From: an uncultured Roseivirga sp.
Lineage (GTDB): Bacteria > Bacteroidota > Bacteroidia > Cytophagales > Cyclobacteriaceae
Assembly: GCA_947493005.1 (NCBI GenBank)
Contig: CANLOY010000010.1
Coordinates: forward strand, 48,508-112,507
DNA length: 64,000 nt
Direction: 5' to 3'
This document shows, piece after piece, positions 25,042 through 33,414 of the stretch. The position numbers and the translations under genes are program-made. The notes beneath the pieces were generated by a model, which was given only the letters and a program-made list of their open reading frames with translations, was not told the DNA's origin and searched no databases. Each line of letters opens with the position of its first letter. Position 1 is the first letter of the stretch.

Positions 25042-26592
25042 ATGGCACAGAACGATGATAATTTGCTCAAAAAGATTGCGAGTCACGCAAAAGAATATGG
25101 TTTCATTTTTCCATCAAGTGAGATTTATGATGGACTTGGAGCGGCATATGATTATGGGCAAAACGGAGTAGAGTTAAAAAATAACATTAAGCAGTATTGG
25201 TGGAAATCGATGGTGCAAATGCATGAGAATATTGTCGGTATTGATGCCTCAATATTTATGCACCCTACTACCTGGAAAGCATCTGGCCATGTTGATGCCT
25301 TTAATGATCCTTTGATAGATAACAAAGACTCAAAGAAGCGCTATCGTGCAGACGTATTGATAGAAGATCACATTGCTAAAATCGAGGCAAAGATTGAAAA
25401 GGAAGTGACTAAGGCTGAGAAGCGATTTGGTGATGCTTTTGACAAAGAACAGTTTTTGGCAACTAACCCAAATGTACTTCGAAATCAAGCCAAGATAGAT
25501 GGCATTAATGAGCGTATGGGTAAAGGCCTGGAGAACGGAGACCTTGCCGATATCAAAGCGTTGATTGAAGAATTGGGCATTGCAGATCCTGTTTCGGGGT
25601 CTAAGAACTGGACAGATGTACGTCAGTTCAATCTGATGTTCTCTACCGAAATGGGTTCTGTAGCAGATGATTCAAACAAGATTTATCTAAGGCCGGAAAC
25701 CGCACAAGGTATTTTCGTGAACTTTCTGAATGTTCAGAAAACCGGTAGAATGAAAATCCCTTTCGGTATTGCTCAGATAGGAAAGGCCTTCAGAAATGAA
25801 ATTATAGCTCGTCAGTTTATCTTCAGAATGCGGGAGTTTGAGCAAATGGAGATGCAGTTTTTTGTGAAGCCAGGAGAAGAAATGGAGTGGTACGAAAACT
25901 GGAAGGCCAAGCGTATTGCATGGCACAAGGCACTTGGATTGGGTGAAGAAAACTATCGTTTCCATGATCACGTGAATCTTGCACATTATGCCAACGCTGC
26001 AGCCGATATTCAGTTCAACTTCCCAATGGGTTTCAAAGAACTTGAAGGAATACACTCCAGAACAGATTTTGACCTGAAGGCGCATGAAGAGCATTCAGGC
26101 AAAAAGCTACAGTTTTTCGATACGGTAGAAAACAAATCTTATGTGCCGTATGTGGTGGAGACTTCTATTGGTTTAGACCGTATGTTCCTGGCTGTGCTTT
26201 CAAGTTCTTATAAAGAGGAAACGCTTGAGGATGGCAGTGAGAGAACGGTATTAAAATTACCAGCTGCGCTAGCACCATATCATGTAGCCGTATTACCGCT
26301 ATTGAAGAAAGCTGAGTCTGGACTTCCACAAAAAGCTCGTGAGGTTTTAGCTGAGTTAAAATTTGATTTCAATTGCCAGTACGATGAAAAAGACGCCATT
26401 GGTAAGAGATATAGAAGACAAGATGCCATTGGTACACCTTTCTGTGTTACCGTTGACCACCAGACTTTAGAAGACAATACCGTAACCATTAGAGATAGGG
26501 ATGACCTTTCTCAAATCAGAGTCTCTATTGATGAGGTGAAAAGCAAGCTGAAAGAAAGGACTTCAATGGAGTCGCTTTTGAGGAAAGTTTGA
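25042..26592 (+). CDS. glyS: Glycyl-tRNA synthetase, homodimeric type
   Basis: Class II synthetase that charges tRNA-Gly. The 516-residue, single-chain form is the eukaryote/archaea-like alpha2 type, not the alpha-beta GlyQ/GlyS of E. coli. The N-terminus ASHAKEYGFIFPSSEIYDGL is the family hallmark. Motif 2 region is AQIGKAFRNEI...FRMREFEQMEMQ, motif 3 region is VETSIGLDRMFLAV, and the anticodon-binding domain starts near APYHVAVLPL. The start is well supported by conservation. A promoter box sits directly before the ATG, and a hairpin follows the stop. Confidence 0.97.
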   Translation: MAQNDDNLLKKIASHAKEYGFIFPSSEIYDGLGAAYDYGQNGVELKNNIKQYWWKSMVQMHENIVGIDASIFMHPTTWKASGHVDAFNDPLIDNKDSKKRYRADVLIEDHIAKIEAKIEKEVTKAEKRFGDAFDKEQFLATNPNVLRNQAKIDGINERMGKGLENGDLADIKALIEELGIADPVSGSKNWTDVRQFNLMFSTEMGSVADDSNKIYLRPETAQGIFVNFLNVQKTGRMKIPFGIAQIGKAFRNEIIARQFIFRMREFEQMEMQFFVKPGEEMEWYENWKAKRIAWHKALGLGEENYRFHDHVNLAHYANAAADIQFNFPMGFKELEGIHSRTDFDLKAHEEHSGKKLQFFDTVENKSYVPYVVETSIGLDRMFLAVLSSSYKEETLEDGSERTVLKLPAALAPYHVAVLPLLKKAESGLPQKAREVLAELKFDFNCQYDEKDAIGKRYRRQDAIGTPFCVTVDHQTLEDNTVTIRDRDDLSQIRVSIDEVKSKLKERTSMESLLRKV

Positions 26593-26598
26593 TCAATA

Positions 26599-26642
26599 AG
26601 ATTGCTGACTCTATTTTAATTAATAGAGAGAATCAGCAATCT
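26599..26642 (+). terminator. Hairpin terminator after glyS
   Basis: AGATTGCTGA (26599-26608) pairs with TCAGCAATCT (26633-26642), and CTCTATT (26609-26615) with AATAGAG (26622-26628) inside it, with a 4-base bulge. The T-tract after it is weak (CATATTTCTTTTCC). It starts 7 bases after the stop. Confidence 0.7.
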
Positions 26643-26659
26643 CATATTTCTTTTCCATA

Positions 26660-26710
26660 TTGAGCTTGTCGAAATATCTTTTCGAGAAGACCCTTCGGTA
26701 AACTCAGGGT
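26660..26710. repeat. Imperfect inverted intergenic repeat
   Basis: TTGAGCTTGTCGAAA (26660-26674) and the later TTCGGTAAACTCAGGGT form an imperfect inverted repeat; the 12-base core pairs with three mismatches. It resembles the TTCGACAAGCTCA-type intergenic palindromes that are scattered in many Bacteroidota genomes. Only one copy is visible in the window. Confidence 0.4.
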
Positions 26711-26724
26711 AGAAAATATTAGTG

Positions 26725-27222
26725 ATGAAACCAGAAAAACTAGAGGAATGGGGTAGGACTCATAATCTTAAGAAACTTCACCGTGCGCTTAAAGCTGATA
26801 ACTTTAAAATCAGGATAGAGGCTATTAAAGAGGTGAAAAAAATAGGAGACAAAGAGTCTGTTGAGCATTTGGTAGGATTAATTGATGATAATTTCCTAAC
26901 TGTAGTTAATAGTGCTTTAGAAGCAGTGAAGAGCATTTCTCCTAATCATTCTAAGATTCCTGATTTTGAAAAAAGGGTAGAAAAGCTCACAAACTACAAT
27001 ATCAACAGGTCACTCAAAACTTCAGAGAGCTTTGAACCTATTGATGAAGAAGAGGAAAGAGAGAAACTAAAGAAAATGTCAAAGGATTATGACATTATGA
27101 AGGTTTATCAAAAGGGCTTGAAAGAAGAGAGAAAACAGATTTTTAATTGGAGGTTGGCTATAACAATTCTTGGTATCGCTGCTCTCATATTGGCTTTTCT
27201 TAAATACTTCGTTTTTTTCTAA
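26725..27222 (+). CDS. HEAT-repeat-like protein with C-terminal membrane helix
   Basis: A 165-residue protein. Residues about 14-75 have HEAT-like pairs of helices (LHRALKADNFKIRIEAIKEV, EHLVGLIDDNFLTVVNSALE). A charged coiled region (EEEREKLKKMSKDYDIMKVY) follows, and the C-terminus is a single membrane helix (LAITILGIAALILAFLKYFVFF region, 145-165), so it is probably tail-anchored with the bulk in the cytoplasm. The start could be GTG 26722 or ATG 26725. It stands alone between glyS and a convergent gene. Function is unknown. Confidence 0.65.
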   Translation: MKPEKLEEWGRTHNLKKLHRALKADNFKIRIEAIKEVKKIGDKESVEHLVGLIDDNFLTVVNSALEAVKSISPNHSKIPDFEKRVEKLTNYNINRSLKTSESFEPIDEEEEREKLKKMSKDYDIMKVYQKGLKEERKQIFNWRLAITILGIAALILAFLKYFVFF

Positions 27223-27282
27223 AGATTGCAATTTCAGTATTGTATGTTTCCTTGAGCAAGGTTAGATATGTTACATAAGTCT

Positions 27283-28332
27283 CTAAAACAACCCTAGTTG
27301 ACCTTTGTTAGTTTTGACAAACAAATCAGTCCTTAAAGGAGGTACAAGTGTTTTGGAAGAGAAATACTTGGCTTTGCTAATTTCAAACATCCGGTTAATT
27401 GACTGAACCATACGTCCCTCCCCTCTCATTCTAAAGCCATACCTGCTTTCATTTAGATTTCCATTGTGAGCACCTTTAATCTGGTTCAATACTTTGGAAG
27501 CTATATCCGGAAATGCCTGAACCACCCAGTCCTCGAACACTCTTCCAATCTGACCATTAAGCCTTACCATGGTATAACCTGCACTAAGTGCACCAGCATC
27601 AGATGCAGCTTTCATGATTTCAGGGATTTCGTGGTCATTTAACCCGGGAATAACTGGTCCTATCATTATACTTACTGGGATTCCTCTTTTGCTCAGCTTT
27701 TCTATGGTTTTCAGTTTTTGTTTGGCCGTGGCAGTTCTGGGTTCCAGCTTACGCCTTACTTTTTCTTCCAAAGAAGTAATAGAGAATAACATTCCAATCA
27801 GGTTCATATCAGCCAATTGACCAAGAATATCTATATCTCGGGTGACAATTACATTTTTGGTAATCATGCCAACAGGGTGTTTGTACTTGAGAAACACTTC
27901 CAATAGGCTTCTGGTGATTTTGAGTTTTCTCTCAATGGGTTGATAGCAATCAGTATTACCAGATAGCACTATCGTTTTTGGTTTCCATTTTGGTTTCTGA
28001 AAATGCTTTTCCAGCAGTTCTGGAGCGGAGGCCTTGTAAAGAATCACTCTTTCAAAATCCAGGCCTGCATTGTATCCCCAATACTCATGTGTATTTCGGG
28101 CATAACAATAGATGCATCCATGCTCACAACCTTGATAAGGATTCAGGGAGTATTCCATACCTACATCAGGACTATCCACTTTATTGACTATGGTTTTTGG
28201 AAAGATCTTTATGTACTGCGTTCGGGGAGCTTCTTCATCAAATTCATCCAGCCCTTCAAGGTGCTCTTGCACATATTCATATGCTAAAAACTTATTTTTT
28301 ACCTGTATTTGTGCCCCTCTTCCTTTATACAT
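27283..28332 (-). CDS. PA0069-family radical SAM protein
   Basis: A 349-residue radical SAM protein. The [4Fe-4S] motif is CEHGCIYCYARN (C69, C73, C76). The conserved neighbours of this family are present: MEYSLNPYQGC before the cluster and ILSGNTDCYQPIERKLKITR after it. Family members (COG1533, sometimes called SPL-like) have no settled reaction. It is convergent with the HEAT-like gene and has an AT-rich palindrome directly upstream of its start. It may be the last gene in a minus-strand series, but 160 bases separate it from the ROK gene. Confidence 0.88.
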   Translation of the reverse strand: MYKGRGAQIQVKNKFLAYEYVQEHLEGLDEFDEEAPRTQYIKIFPKTIVNKVDSPDVGMEYSLNPYQGCEHGCIYCYARNTHEYWGYNAGLDFERVILYKASAPELLEKHFQKPKWKPKTIVLSGNTDCYQPIERKLKITRSLLEVFLKYKHPVGMITKNVIVTRDIDILGQLADMNLIGMLFSITSLEEKVRRKLEPRTATAKQKLKTIEKLSKRGIPVSIMIGPVIPGLNDHEIPEIMKAASDAGALSAGYTMVRLNGQIGRVFEDWVVQAFPDIASKVLNQIKGAHNGNLNESRYGFRMRGEGRMVQSINRMFEISKAKYFSSKTLVPPLRTDLFVKTNKGQLGLF

Positions 28333-28335
28333 TTT

Positions 28336-28388
28336 ACTATAATAATTAGTAAAACTAAAATTAGTAGTTTATTGCTAATAATTATAGT
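28336..28388 (-). promoter_or_regulatory. AT-rich inverted repeat upstream of the radical SAM gene
   Basis: ACTATAATAATTAG (28336-28349) and CTAATAATTATAGT (28375-28388) are imperfect inverted repeats (two mismatches in 14), with a smaller ACTA/TAGT pair between them. The block begins 4 bases upstream of the ATG at 28332. It may be an operator or a leader structure. Confidence 0.35.
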
Positions 28389-28492
28389 ATTCATTGAAGA
28401 ATTCTAAGTTGAAATCTATAATATTTGGATTACAAGCATTTGAAAATTCAGTCGGGTTAAACAAGATTTCTCCTAATGTCGAAATTGGCTGG

Positions 28493-29401
28493 TTATACCG
28501 TTAGAAAAGCAGCACCAAAAACACCTGCACTATCGCCAAGTTTCGGTTTAACTACTTTGGTTTCCAGAGTTGGGTTGAAAACGTGCTTTTCGACTTCTTG
28601 AAAGCCTAAGGTATAGAGTTCGTCAATGTTACCTACACCACCACCAAGTATAATCACATCCGGATCGAGTATATTAATTACACTTGAAATGCTTAAACCA
28701 AAAAAGTGAATCAGCCTATTAAGTGCCTGGATGGCACCTTTATCCTCACCCAGCCTGGCAAGTGATATGATCTCTTTGAGTTTCTTTTTCGATCCTGTTA
28801 ATCCTTCATAAAACTTTTCAAGAGCCGGGCCGGAAATGATTGTTTCTACACAACCTGTTTTGCCACAATAGCATGATCCACCAGATGCATCCAGGAAATT
28901 ATGACCCCATTCACCACCGATACCATGCCTGCCATTAATGATTTGACCATTTACTACTATGCCACCGCCACAACCTGTTCCCATAATCACCCCAAAAACA
29001 ACCTCTGCTTTTGGTGATGCTTCTGGAACTATACCCATTTTGGTTTCTGCTAATGCAAAACAGTTGGCATCGTTGGCAATAGTAATCGGAATGCCCAGCA
29101 AAGCCTCAAGGTCTTTATGAAAGGGTTTTTTGTTGATGGCTTGCGAGTTGCTGTTTTTCAGAAGTCCTGTTTGTGGATCAATTGTTCCTGGTGTACCAAT
29201 GCCCAAAGTAGAAGGAGCTTCACCTATATAGTCCGCCATAAGGTCAACGAGGCTCTTTATACGATTGAGCACATGTTGATAGCCATGATCTGACTCTGTA
29301 TCAATTCTCTTTCGAATTAAAATCTCAGGGTTGTCCTTTGAAAGAAGCACAACACCTTCAATTTTAGTACCTCCCAAATCTATACCCCAGAGTTTTGACA
29401 T
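28493..29401 (-). CDS. ROK-family sugar kinase
   Basis: A 302-residue ROK protein, probably an ATP-dependent sugar kinase (glucokinase or N-acetyl-sugar type). The phosphate-binding motif is GIDLGGTKIEGVVL at the N-terminus, with the catalytic Asp111 in IANDANCFAL. The substrate and Zn motif reads GIGGEWGHN (E164, H167) followed by CYCGKTGCVE (C177, C179, C184). There is no N-terminal helix-turn-helix, so it is a kinase and not an Xyl/NagC repressor. The substrate cannot be named. It lies 39 bases downstream of the haloperoxidase-like gene on the same strand. Confidence 0.9.
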   Translation of the reverse strand: MSKLWGIDLGGTKIEGVVLLSKDNPEILIRKRIDTESDHGYQHVLNRIKSLVDLMADYIGEAPSTLGIGTPGTIDPQTGLLKNSNSQAINKKPFHKDLEALLGIPITIANDANCFALAETKMGIVPEASPKAEVVFGVIMGTGCGGGIVVNGQIINGRHGIGGEWGHNFLDASGGSCYCGKTGCVETIISGPALEKFYEGLTGSKKKLKEIISLARLGEDKGAIQALNRLIHFFGLSISSVINILDPDVIILGGGVGNIDELYTLGFQEVEKHVFNPTLETKVVKPKLGDSAGVFGAAFLTV

Positions 29402-29440
29402 AGGAACTTATCAATTAGAAACCTGAAGATCAAAAGATCA

Positions 29441-30772
29441 TTACTCCTCGTTTTGAGCAACACTTTGATTTCTAAGCTCTAGCTTATCAATAACGTATCT
29501 CCCAAGAGCCTTACCTTGAGTTACTCCATTAGCAATGGCTGGCATATAGTGAATTCCTCCATACAGTCTACTGATAGCAGCTTCTTCAGATGCATCGATA
29601 AACGAACTGAATGAGCGCACTCCTAATCCATACTTCACTTCTGTGTCATCGTCAAAAGCAAAACTATCACCAAACAAAGAGGTTAAGGCAATTGCTGCAG
29701 CATTAGATATCACGGAATGGCCACTAGTATATTCTGGGAATGGAGGTGTTTGAAGTAGTGGCAACCAGTCCTCATCGATATGCTTGTTGATCAATGTTTC
29801 TGGGCGAATCAGGTTACTTCTGAATTTTTCATCCCAGCAACTGATAAAGGCATCCGCCAAAGCAATTGAAGTCAGGGCATAAGCTTCGGCTGATCTCATA
29901 GGGTTAGCGTCATGCGCTTTGCATGCAATCTTGATAATTCCAATCCAGTGCCCCCCAGGAGTAATCTTCTTTGTGGCAGCCATCACGTGGCCTGTCTGAT
30001 TCACTACATAAGGATTACAGTCCCAGAACGAAGCAATTTCTTTTTGCTCCTTAGTCAGGTTATTGCCAACGTTATACACTTCCATCAATTCTTTGTAAAA
30101 GGGACTTCCTTTTGCTAAGTCAAATTCTGTAGGTCTTACGGGTACAAACTGAGTTGAAGAGTCGATGGCAAATGGCCTGATTTTAGTCCAATGAGGTTCA
30201 ATGGCTTCCATGTATCCAGGAGGTGTTGGTTGCCATCTTGTAGGATCATCATTGACAGTAAACTTTGGGAATGTTCGTGTTTGCTTATACATGTCACCAT
30301 CGGCCCATGCCAAAATGTGATCAGCAACCTGATTACCGTAGTTTACTGAAGCATTGAAGTAAGACTTCTTTACCCCATTGCCAAGCTCTTTGTATAGTTC
30401 TTCTTTGTATTCGTTTATCTTATCTTCTGAGAAAATCAATGTTTTTCCGATTGTCAGAAAAGCCTGTATAGCTGCGAGTTCAAAGCTTACATTTTCATCA
30501 GGATCAGGGATGGCAGCAAAGTCAGTCAATTGACCAGCCAGAGGTTTATAGGCTGCATCATTCTTTGCCAGTATTTCATACATGGCTATGCTTGGGTAGG
30601 CGTAAATACGGCTGGCTACCGGAGGAGAAAATATATCATGAACAATTACTTCGCTTAGTTTGTCCATCGACTGGTGATACACATCAGCAGATATAGTGAT
30701 TTCTTCTTTCCCTGAATCGCAGCCAACGATAAGGAATGCACTCAGTATAAGGAGTAAAAATCTGTTTTTCAT
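29441..30772 (-). CDS. Vanadium-dependent haloperoxidase-like (PAP2) lipoprotein
   Basis: A 443-residue lipoprotein (lipobox LIVGC) of the vanadium haloperoxidase/PAP2 phosphatase superfamily. The three conserved motifs are K-x6-R-P (KFRSNLIRP, K316 and R323), a TSGH box (EYTSGHSVISN, H352) and SRLYGGIHYMPA (R402, H408). These bind vanadate or phosphate, so either halide oxidation or phosphatase activity is possible. I chose ATG 30772 because it gives a clean lipoprotein signal; the in-frame start at 30826 does not. It is followed by the ROK kinase gene. Confidence 0.85.
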   Translation of the reverse strand: MKNRFLLLILSAFLIVGCDSGKEEITISADVYHQSMDKLSEVIVHDIFSPPVASRIYAYPSIAMYEILAKNDAAYKPLAGQLTDFAAIPDPDENVSFELAAIQAFLTIGKTLIFSEDKINEYKEELYKELGNGVKKSYFNASVNYGNQVADHILAWADGDMYKQTRTFPKFTVNDDPTRWQPTPPGYMEAIEPHWTKIRPFAIDSSTQFVPVRPTEFDLAKGSPFYKELMEVYNVGNNLTKEQKEIASFWDCNPYVVNQTGHVMAATKKITPGGHWIGIIKIACKAHDANPMRSAEAYALTSIALADAFISCWDEKFRSNLIRPETLINKHIDEDWLPLLQTPPFPEYTSGHSVISNAAAIALTSLFGDSFAFDDDTEVKYGLGVRSFSSFIDASEEAAISRLYGGIHYMPAIANGVTQGKALGRYVIDKLELRNQSVAQNEE

Positions 30773-30888
30773 CAATCCGGGTTCTGGTTCAACTACAAAT
30801 TTTGCGCTTCTTATTTTGATTAGCAAGCTAATGGTCTAATACGTTTAATGTAACAAACGTTGTTGTCGCGAAGGGTAACTATGTTTTG

Positions 30889-31407
30889 TTATATAGTGTT
30901 ATCTGCTTTTTTTAATACTTCATCAAGTTTAAATGCATCATAAAACCTATTCCACTCCACCTTTGAAGAGGCCCTTTTTGAAATTCGTTCAGATATGACT
31001 TCAACCAATTTTTTATAGTTTGAAACTCTAGAATGAAATTCAGGTCGAGGAAAAAATTCTTCGTGTAAATTCACTCTTCCAATTCTTTGAATTCTATTTG
31101 ATTCTTCAGTAAATAGAGCTTCTGTTATTGTCAATACATCATATTTAACTCCGTTATATAGTTCGGAAGCATTTTGTCCTTTGCCCATCCAAGCAAGGCT
31201 ATTCATTAAGTCGGAAGTTTCATCAATAAACTTATATCCTAAGATTTTTCCCGATTCGATTTCTTTAAGAGTTGGAGAGACCGAGTAATGGTCTCCAATA
31301 ACAATAAACCCGTGAAATAATTCTCCATCAACAAAAGTTGAATGATGAAGTATTATTGCAAAGTATACATCATCATTTTTTAAAATGAAGCAATCACCTT
31401 TTTCCAT
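30889..31407 (-). CDS. Hypothetical cytoplasmic protein, AT-rich orphan
   Basis: The 172-residue product has no signal peptide or membrane helix. It begins MEKGDCFILKNDDVYFAIIL, a G-D-x-F-x-I opening also seen in some small barrel-like immunity and Imm26-type proteins, but I cannot support that assignment. The gene is visibly richer in A and T than its neighbours. It is flanked by 160 bases with a perfect inverted repeat on one side and about 116 bases on the other. It could be a recent acquisition. Function is unknown. Confidence 0.55.
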   Translation of the reverse strand: MEKGDCFILKNDDVYFAIILHHSTFVDGELFHGFIVIGDHYSVSPTLKEIESGKILGYKFIDETSDLMNSLAWMGKGQNASELYNGVKYDVLTITEALFTEESNRIQRIGRVNLHEEFFPRPEFHSRVSNYKKLVEVISERISKRASSKVEWNRFYDAFKLDEVLKKADNTI

Positions 31408-31478
31408 TTGTTCTCATTGTAGATAACCTTATGATACGTTACAATCGTGACGCATAGCCATGAATGTATTGATTTATT

Positions 31479-31514
31479 TGACTGTTATACCTGATATGTT
31501 GAGTATAACAGTCA
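31479..31514. repeat. Perfect 12-bp inverted repeat
   Basis: TGACTGTTATAC (31479-31490) and GTATAACAGTCA (31503-31514) pair perfectly around a 12-base loop. It lies 54 bases downstream of the amidase stop and 72 bases upstream of the orphan start. It has no T-run, so it may be a terminator hairpin without a U-tract or an operator. Confidence 0.5.
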
Positions 31515-31567
31515 CTGCTAATTTTATAACTCATTCCAAAGTTGTTTAGGACACTCTTGGTTATCCA

Positions 31568-33241
31568 TTACCTCGATTCAGAAAACAGAGGTGGGTGCTT
31601 TTCATCAAAATCTGTTACTTTCTGAAAGGCCTTTGCCAATGCAAGAATGCTTCCTTCGTCATATAGGTTACCGATAAATGTCATGCTGGTAGGACGGTTT
31701 CTTTTATCAAACCCCGTGGGAACACTCACTACCGGGTGGCCGGTAAGGTTAGTTACAAAGAGTTGTCGCCCTCTGAAAGTTGGAGCTATGATCACATCGT
31801 AATCTTTAAAAAGTGCATGAATTTCGTTGATCAGTTGTCTGCGTTGCCTGTTAGCCTGTAAGTATTCAACTGCTGGAATAAAACGTGCTTGTCTTAGTGA
31901 GTTGGCCCTTGAACCCGGAGTTTGTTCAACCATTTGATCTACTCCTTTTGATAATACCAACTCATCAAAAAAGGCTCCCGCTTCCGACCTCAGAATAATA
32001 TCGAATACACTGAAAGGATATTGAGTGGGTAGAGCGATTGGTTCTGGGTTTACTCCAAGCTTTTCAAGAGTCTTCAGTTCATTGCGAAGATTCTTTCCCA
32101 TATCCGATTTGTCCGCTTCAATATCACTTTTTAGATAGGCTACTTTAAGTTCGCTTATGGGTTTATTTACCTGATGAAATTCAACGGAGTTAGTGGTCAT
32201 ATCTTGTTCATCCTTCCCATAGATGGCGTCAAAAACAATTTCACAGTCCTCGGCAGACCTACACATTGGACCAATCTTATCCATAGACCAGCTTAAACTC
32301 ATTGTGCCATGCCTACTCACTCGACCATACGTTGGTCTTAAACCCGTAATGCCATTTCGTGTTGAAGGAAAAGTGATTGATCCTAGCGTTTCAGTTCCAA
32401 GAGAAAAAGCGACTAAACCTGCTGCAGTTGCAGAGCCGGGGCCTGCAGAAGATCCACTTGCTCCTTGTTTTAAGTCCCAGGGGTTCTTTGTCTTTCCTCC
32501 AAACCAAACATCGCCCCTGGCCAAAGAGCCGGAAACCAATTTGGCAATAAGGACTGCCCCTTTTTCTTCCAGTTTTTTGATAACAGTAGCAGTATAGTCT
32601 ATGACCTGATTTTTATAGGGTGCAGCACCCCATGTAGTAGGGTACCCTTTAACGGCAATCAAATCTTTTACTCCATATGGGATTCCATGAAGTGGACCTT
32701 TGTAATTTCCAGATTGGATTTCCTGATCGGCCTTTCTGGCCTGTTTTAATGCTAGCTCTTCAGTGATAGTAATTACACTTTTCAGCTGTTCATCGTATTT
32801 CCTGATTCTATTCAGATAGATTTTAGTCAACCTTTCGGAAGTGATTTTTCCAGATCGGATTAAACTCGCTAATTCAAGGATGTTTAGAAAAGCAATATCC
32901 TGATCACTTTCTGGAAGTGCAGTGTCATCTGGTATTGTCCAACTGTTATTGGCTGCTTTTGATTTTGGGAACTGATACCCTACAGGGTGAGGGTCAAATG
33001 ACATTGCAGGAAACGTTTCGTTGCCGATTGGGTATTTCCTCAGAGAATCATACCCCGCCTTGTTTCTTCGCAAATAAGCATACATTGTATTGACCGATTT
33101 GTCATCAAAATCTAATCCAATGAGTTTCTGACCACTTTTAATATCTTTTTTAGAAAATCCATATTGCTGACTTTTACAAGCAGAAAATAGAAGAAGAAGA
33201 ATGGCTGAAAGACTTACGAGTTGTTTATGCCTGGACATCAT
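31568..33241 (-). CDS. Amidase-signature lipoprotein
   Basis: A 557-residue amidase-signature hydrolase exported as a lipoprotein (lipobox LLFSAC). Numbered from the longer in-frame start at 33292, the Ser-cisSer-Lys triad is visible: Lys209 (GIPYGVKDL), the Ser-rich loop GASGSSAGPGSATAAG (277-292) and the nucleophile Ser305 (GTETLGSI). The loop has two extra residues compared with the usual G-G-S-S-G-G-S. Relatives hydrolyse amides of varied substrates, including amino acid amides; the specific one is unknown. I chose the tandem Met at 33241/33238 because it starts a normal signal. It is divergent from dgt. Confidence 0.88.
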   Translation of the reverse strand: MMSRHKQLVSLSAILLLLFSACKSQQYGFSKKDIKSGQKLIGLDFDDKSVNTMYAYLRRNKAGYDSLRKYPIGNETFPAMSFDPHPVGYQFPKSKAANNSWTIPDDTALPESDQDIAFLNILELASLIRSGKITSERLTKIYLNRIRKYDEQLKSVITITEELALKQARKADQEIQSGNYKGPLHGIPYGVKDLIAVKGYPTTWGAAPYKNQVIDYTATVIKKLEEKGAVLIAKLVSGSLARGDVWFGGKTKNPWDLKQGASGSSAGPGSATAAGLVAFSLGTETLGSITFPSTRNGITGLRPTYGRVSRHGTMSLSWSMDKIGPMCRSAEDCEIVFDAIYGKDEQDMTTNSVEFHQVNKPISELKVAYLKSDIEADKSDMGKNLRNELKTLEKLGVNPEPIALPTQYPFSVFDIILRSEAGAFFDELVLSKGVDQMVEQTPGSRANSLRQARFIPAVEYLQANRQRRQLINEIHALFKDYDVIIAPTFRGRQLFVTNLTGHPVVSVPTGFDKRNRPTSMTFIGNLYDEGSILALAKAFQKVTDFDEKHPPLFSESR

Positions 33242-33414
33242 AGGCTCAATATAAGCAATGGAGGTATAAACTATTTGTGAAGAGTATTTCAACGGTAAAG
33301 ATCAGATTAGCACCTGAAGATAGGGTGAGTTATAAGCTTAAAGCAGCTGATTACTGGTCAATAGTTTGGCTCCTTAGGAATGATGCCTAATTTCAGGCAA
33401 CAATTAAAATTACT

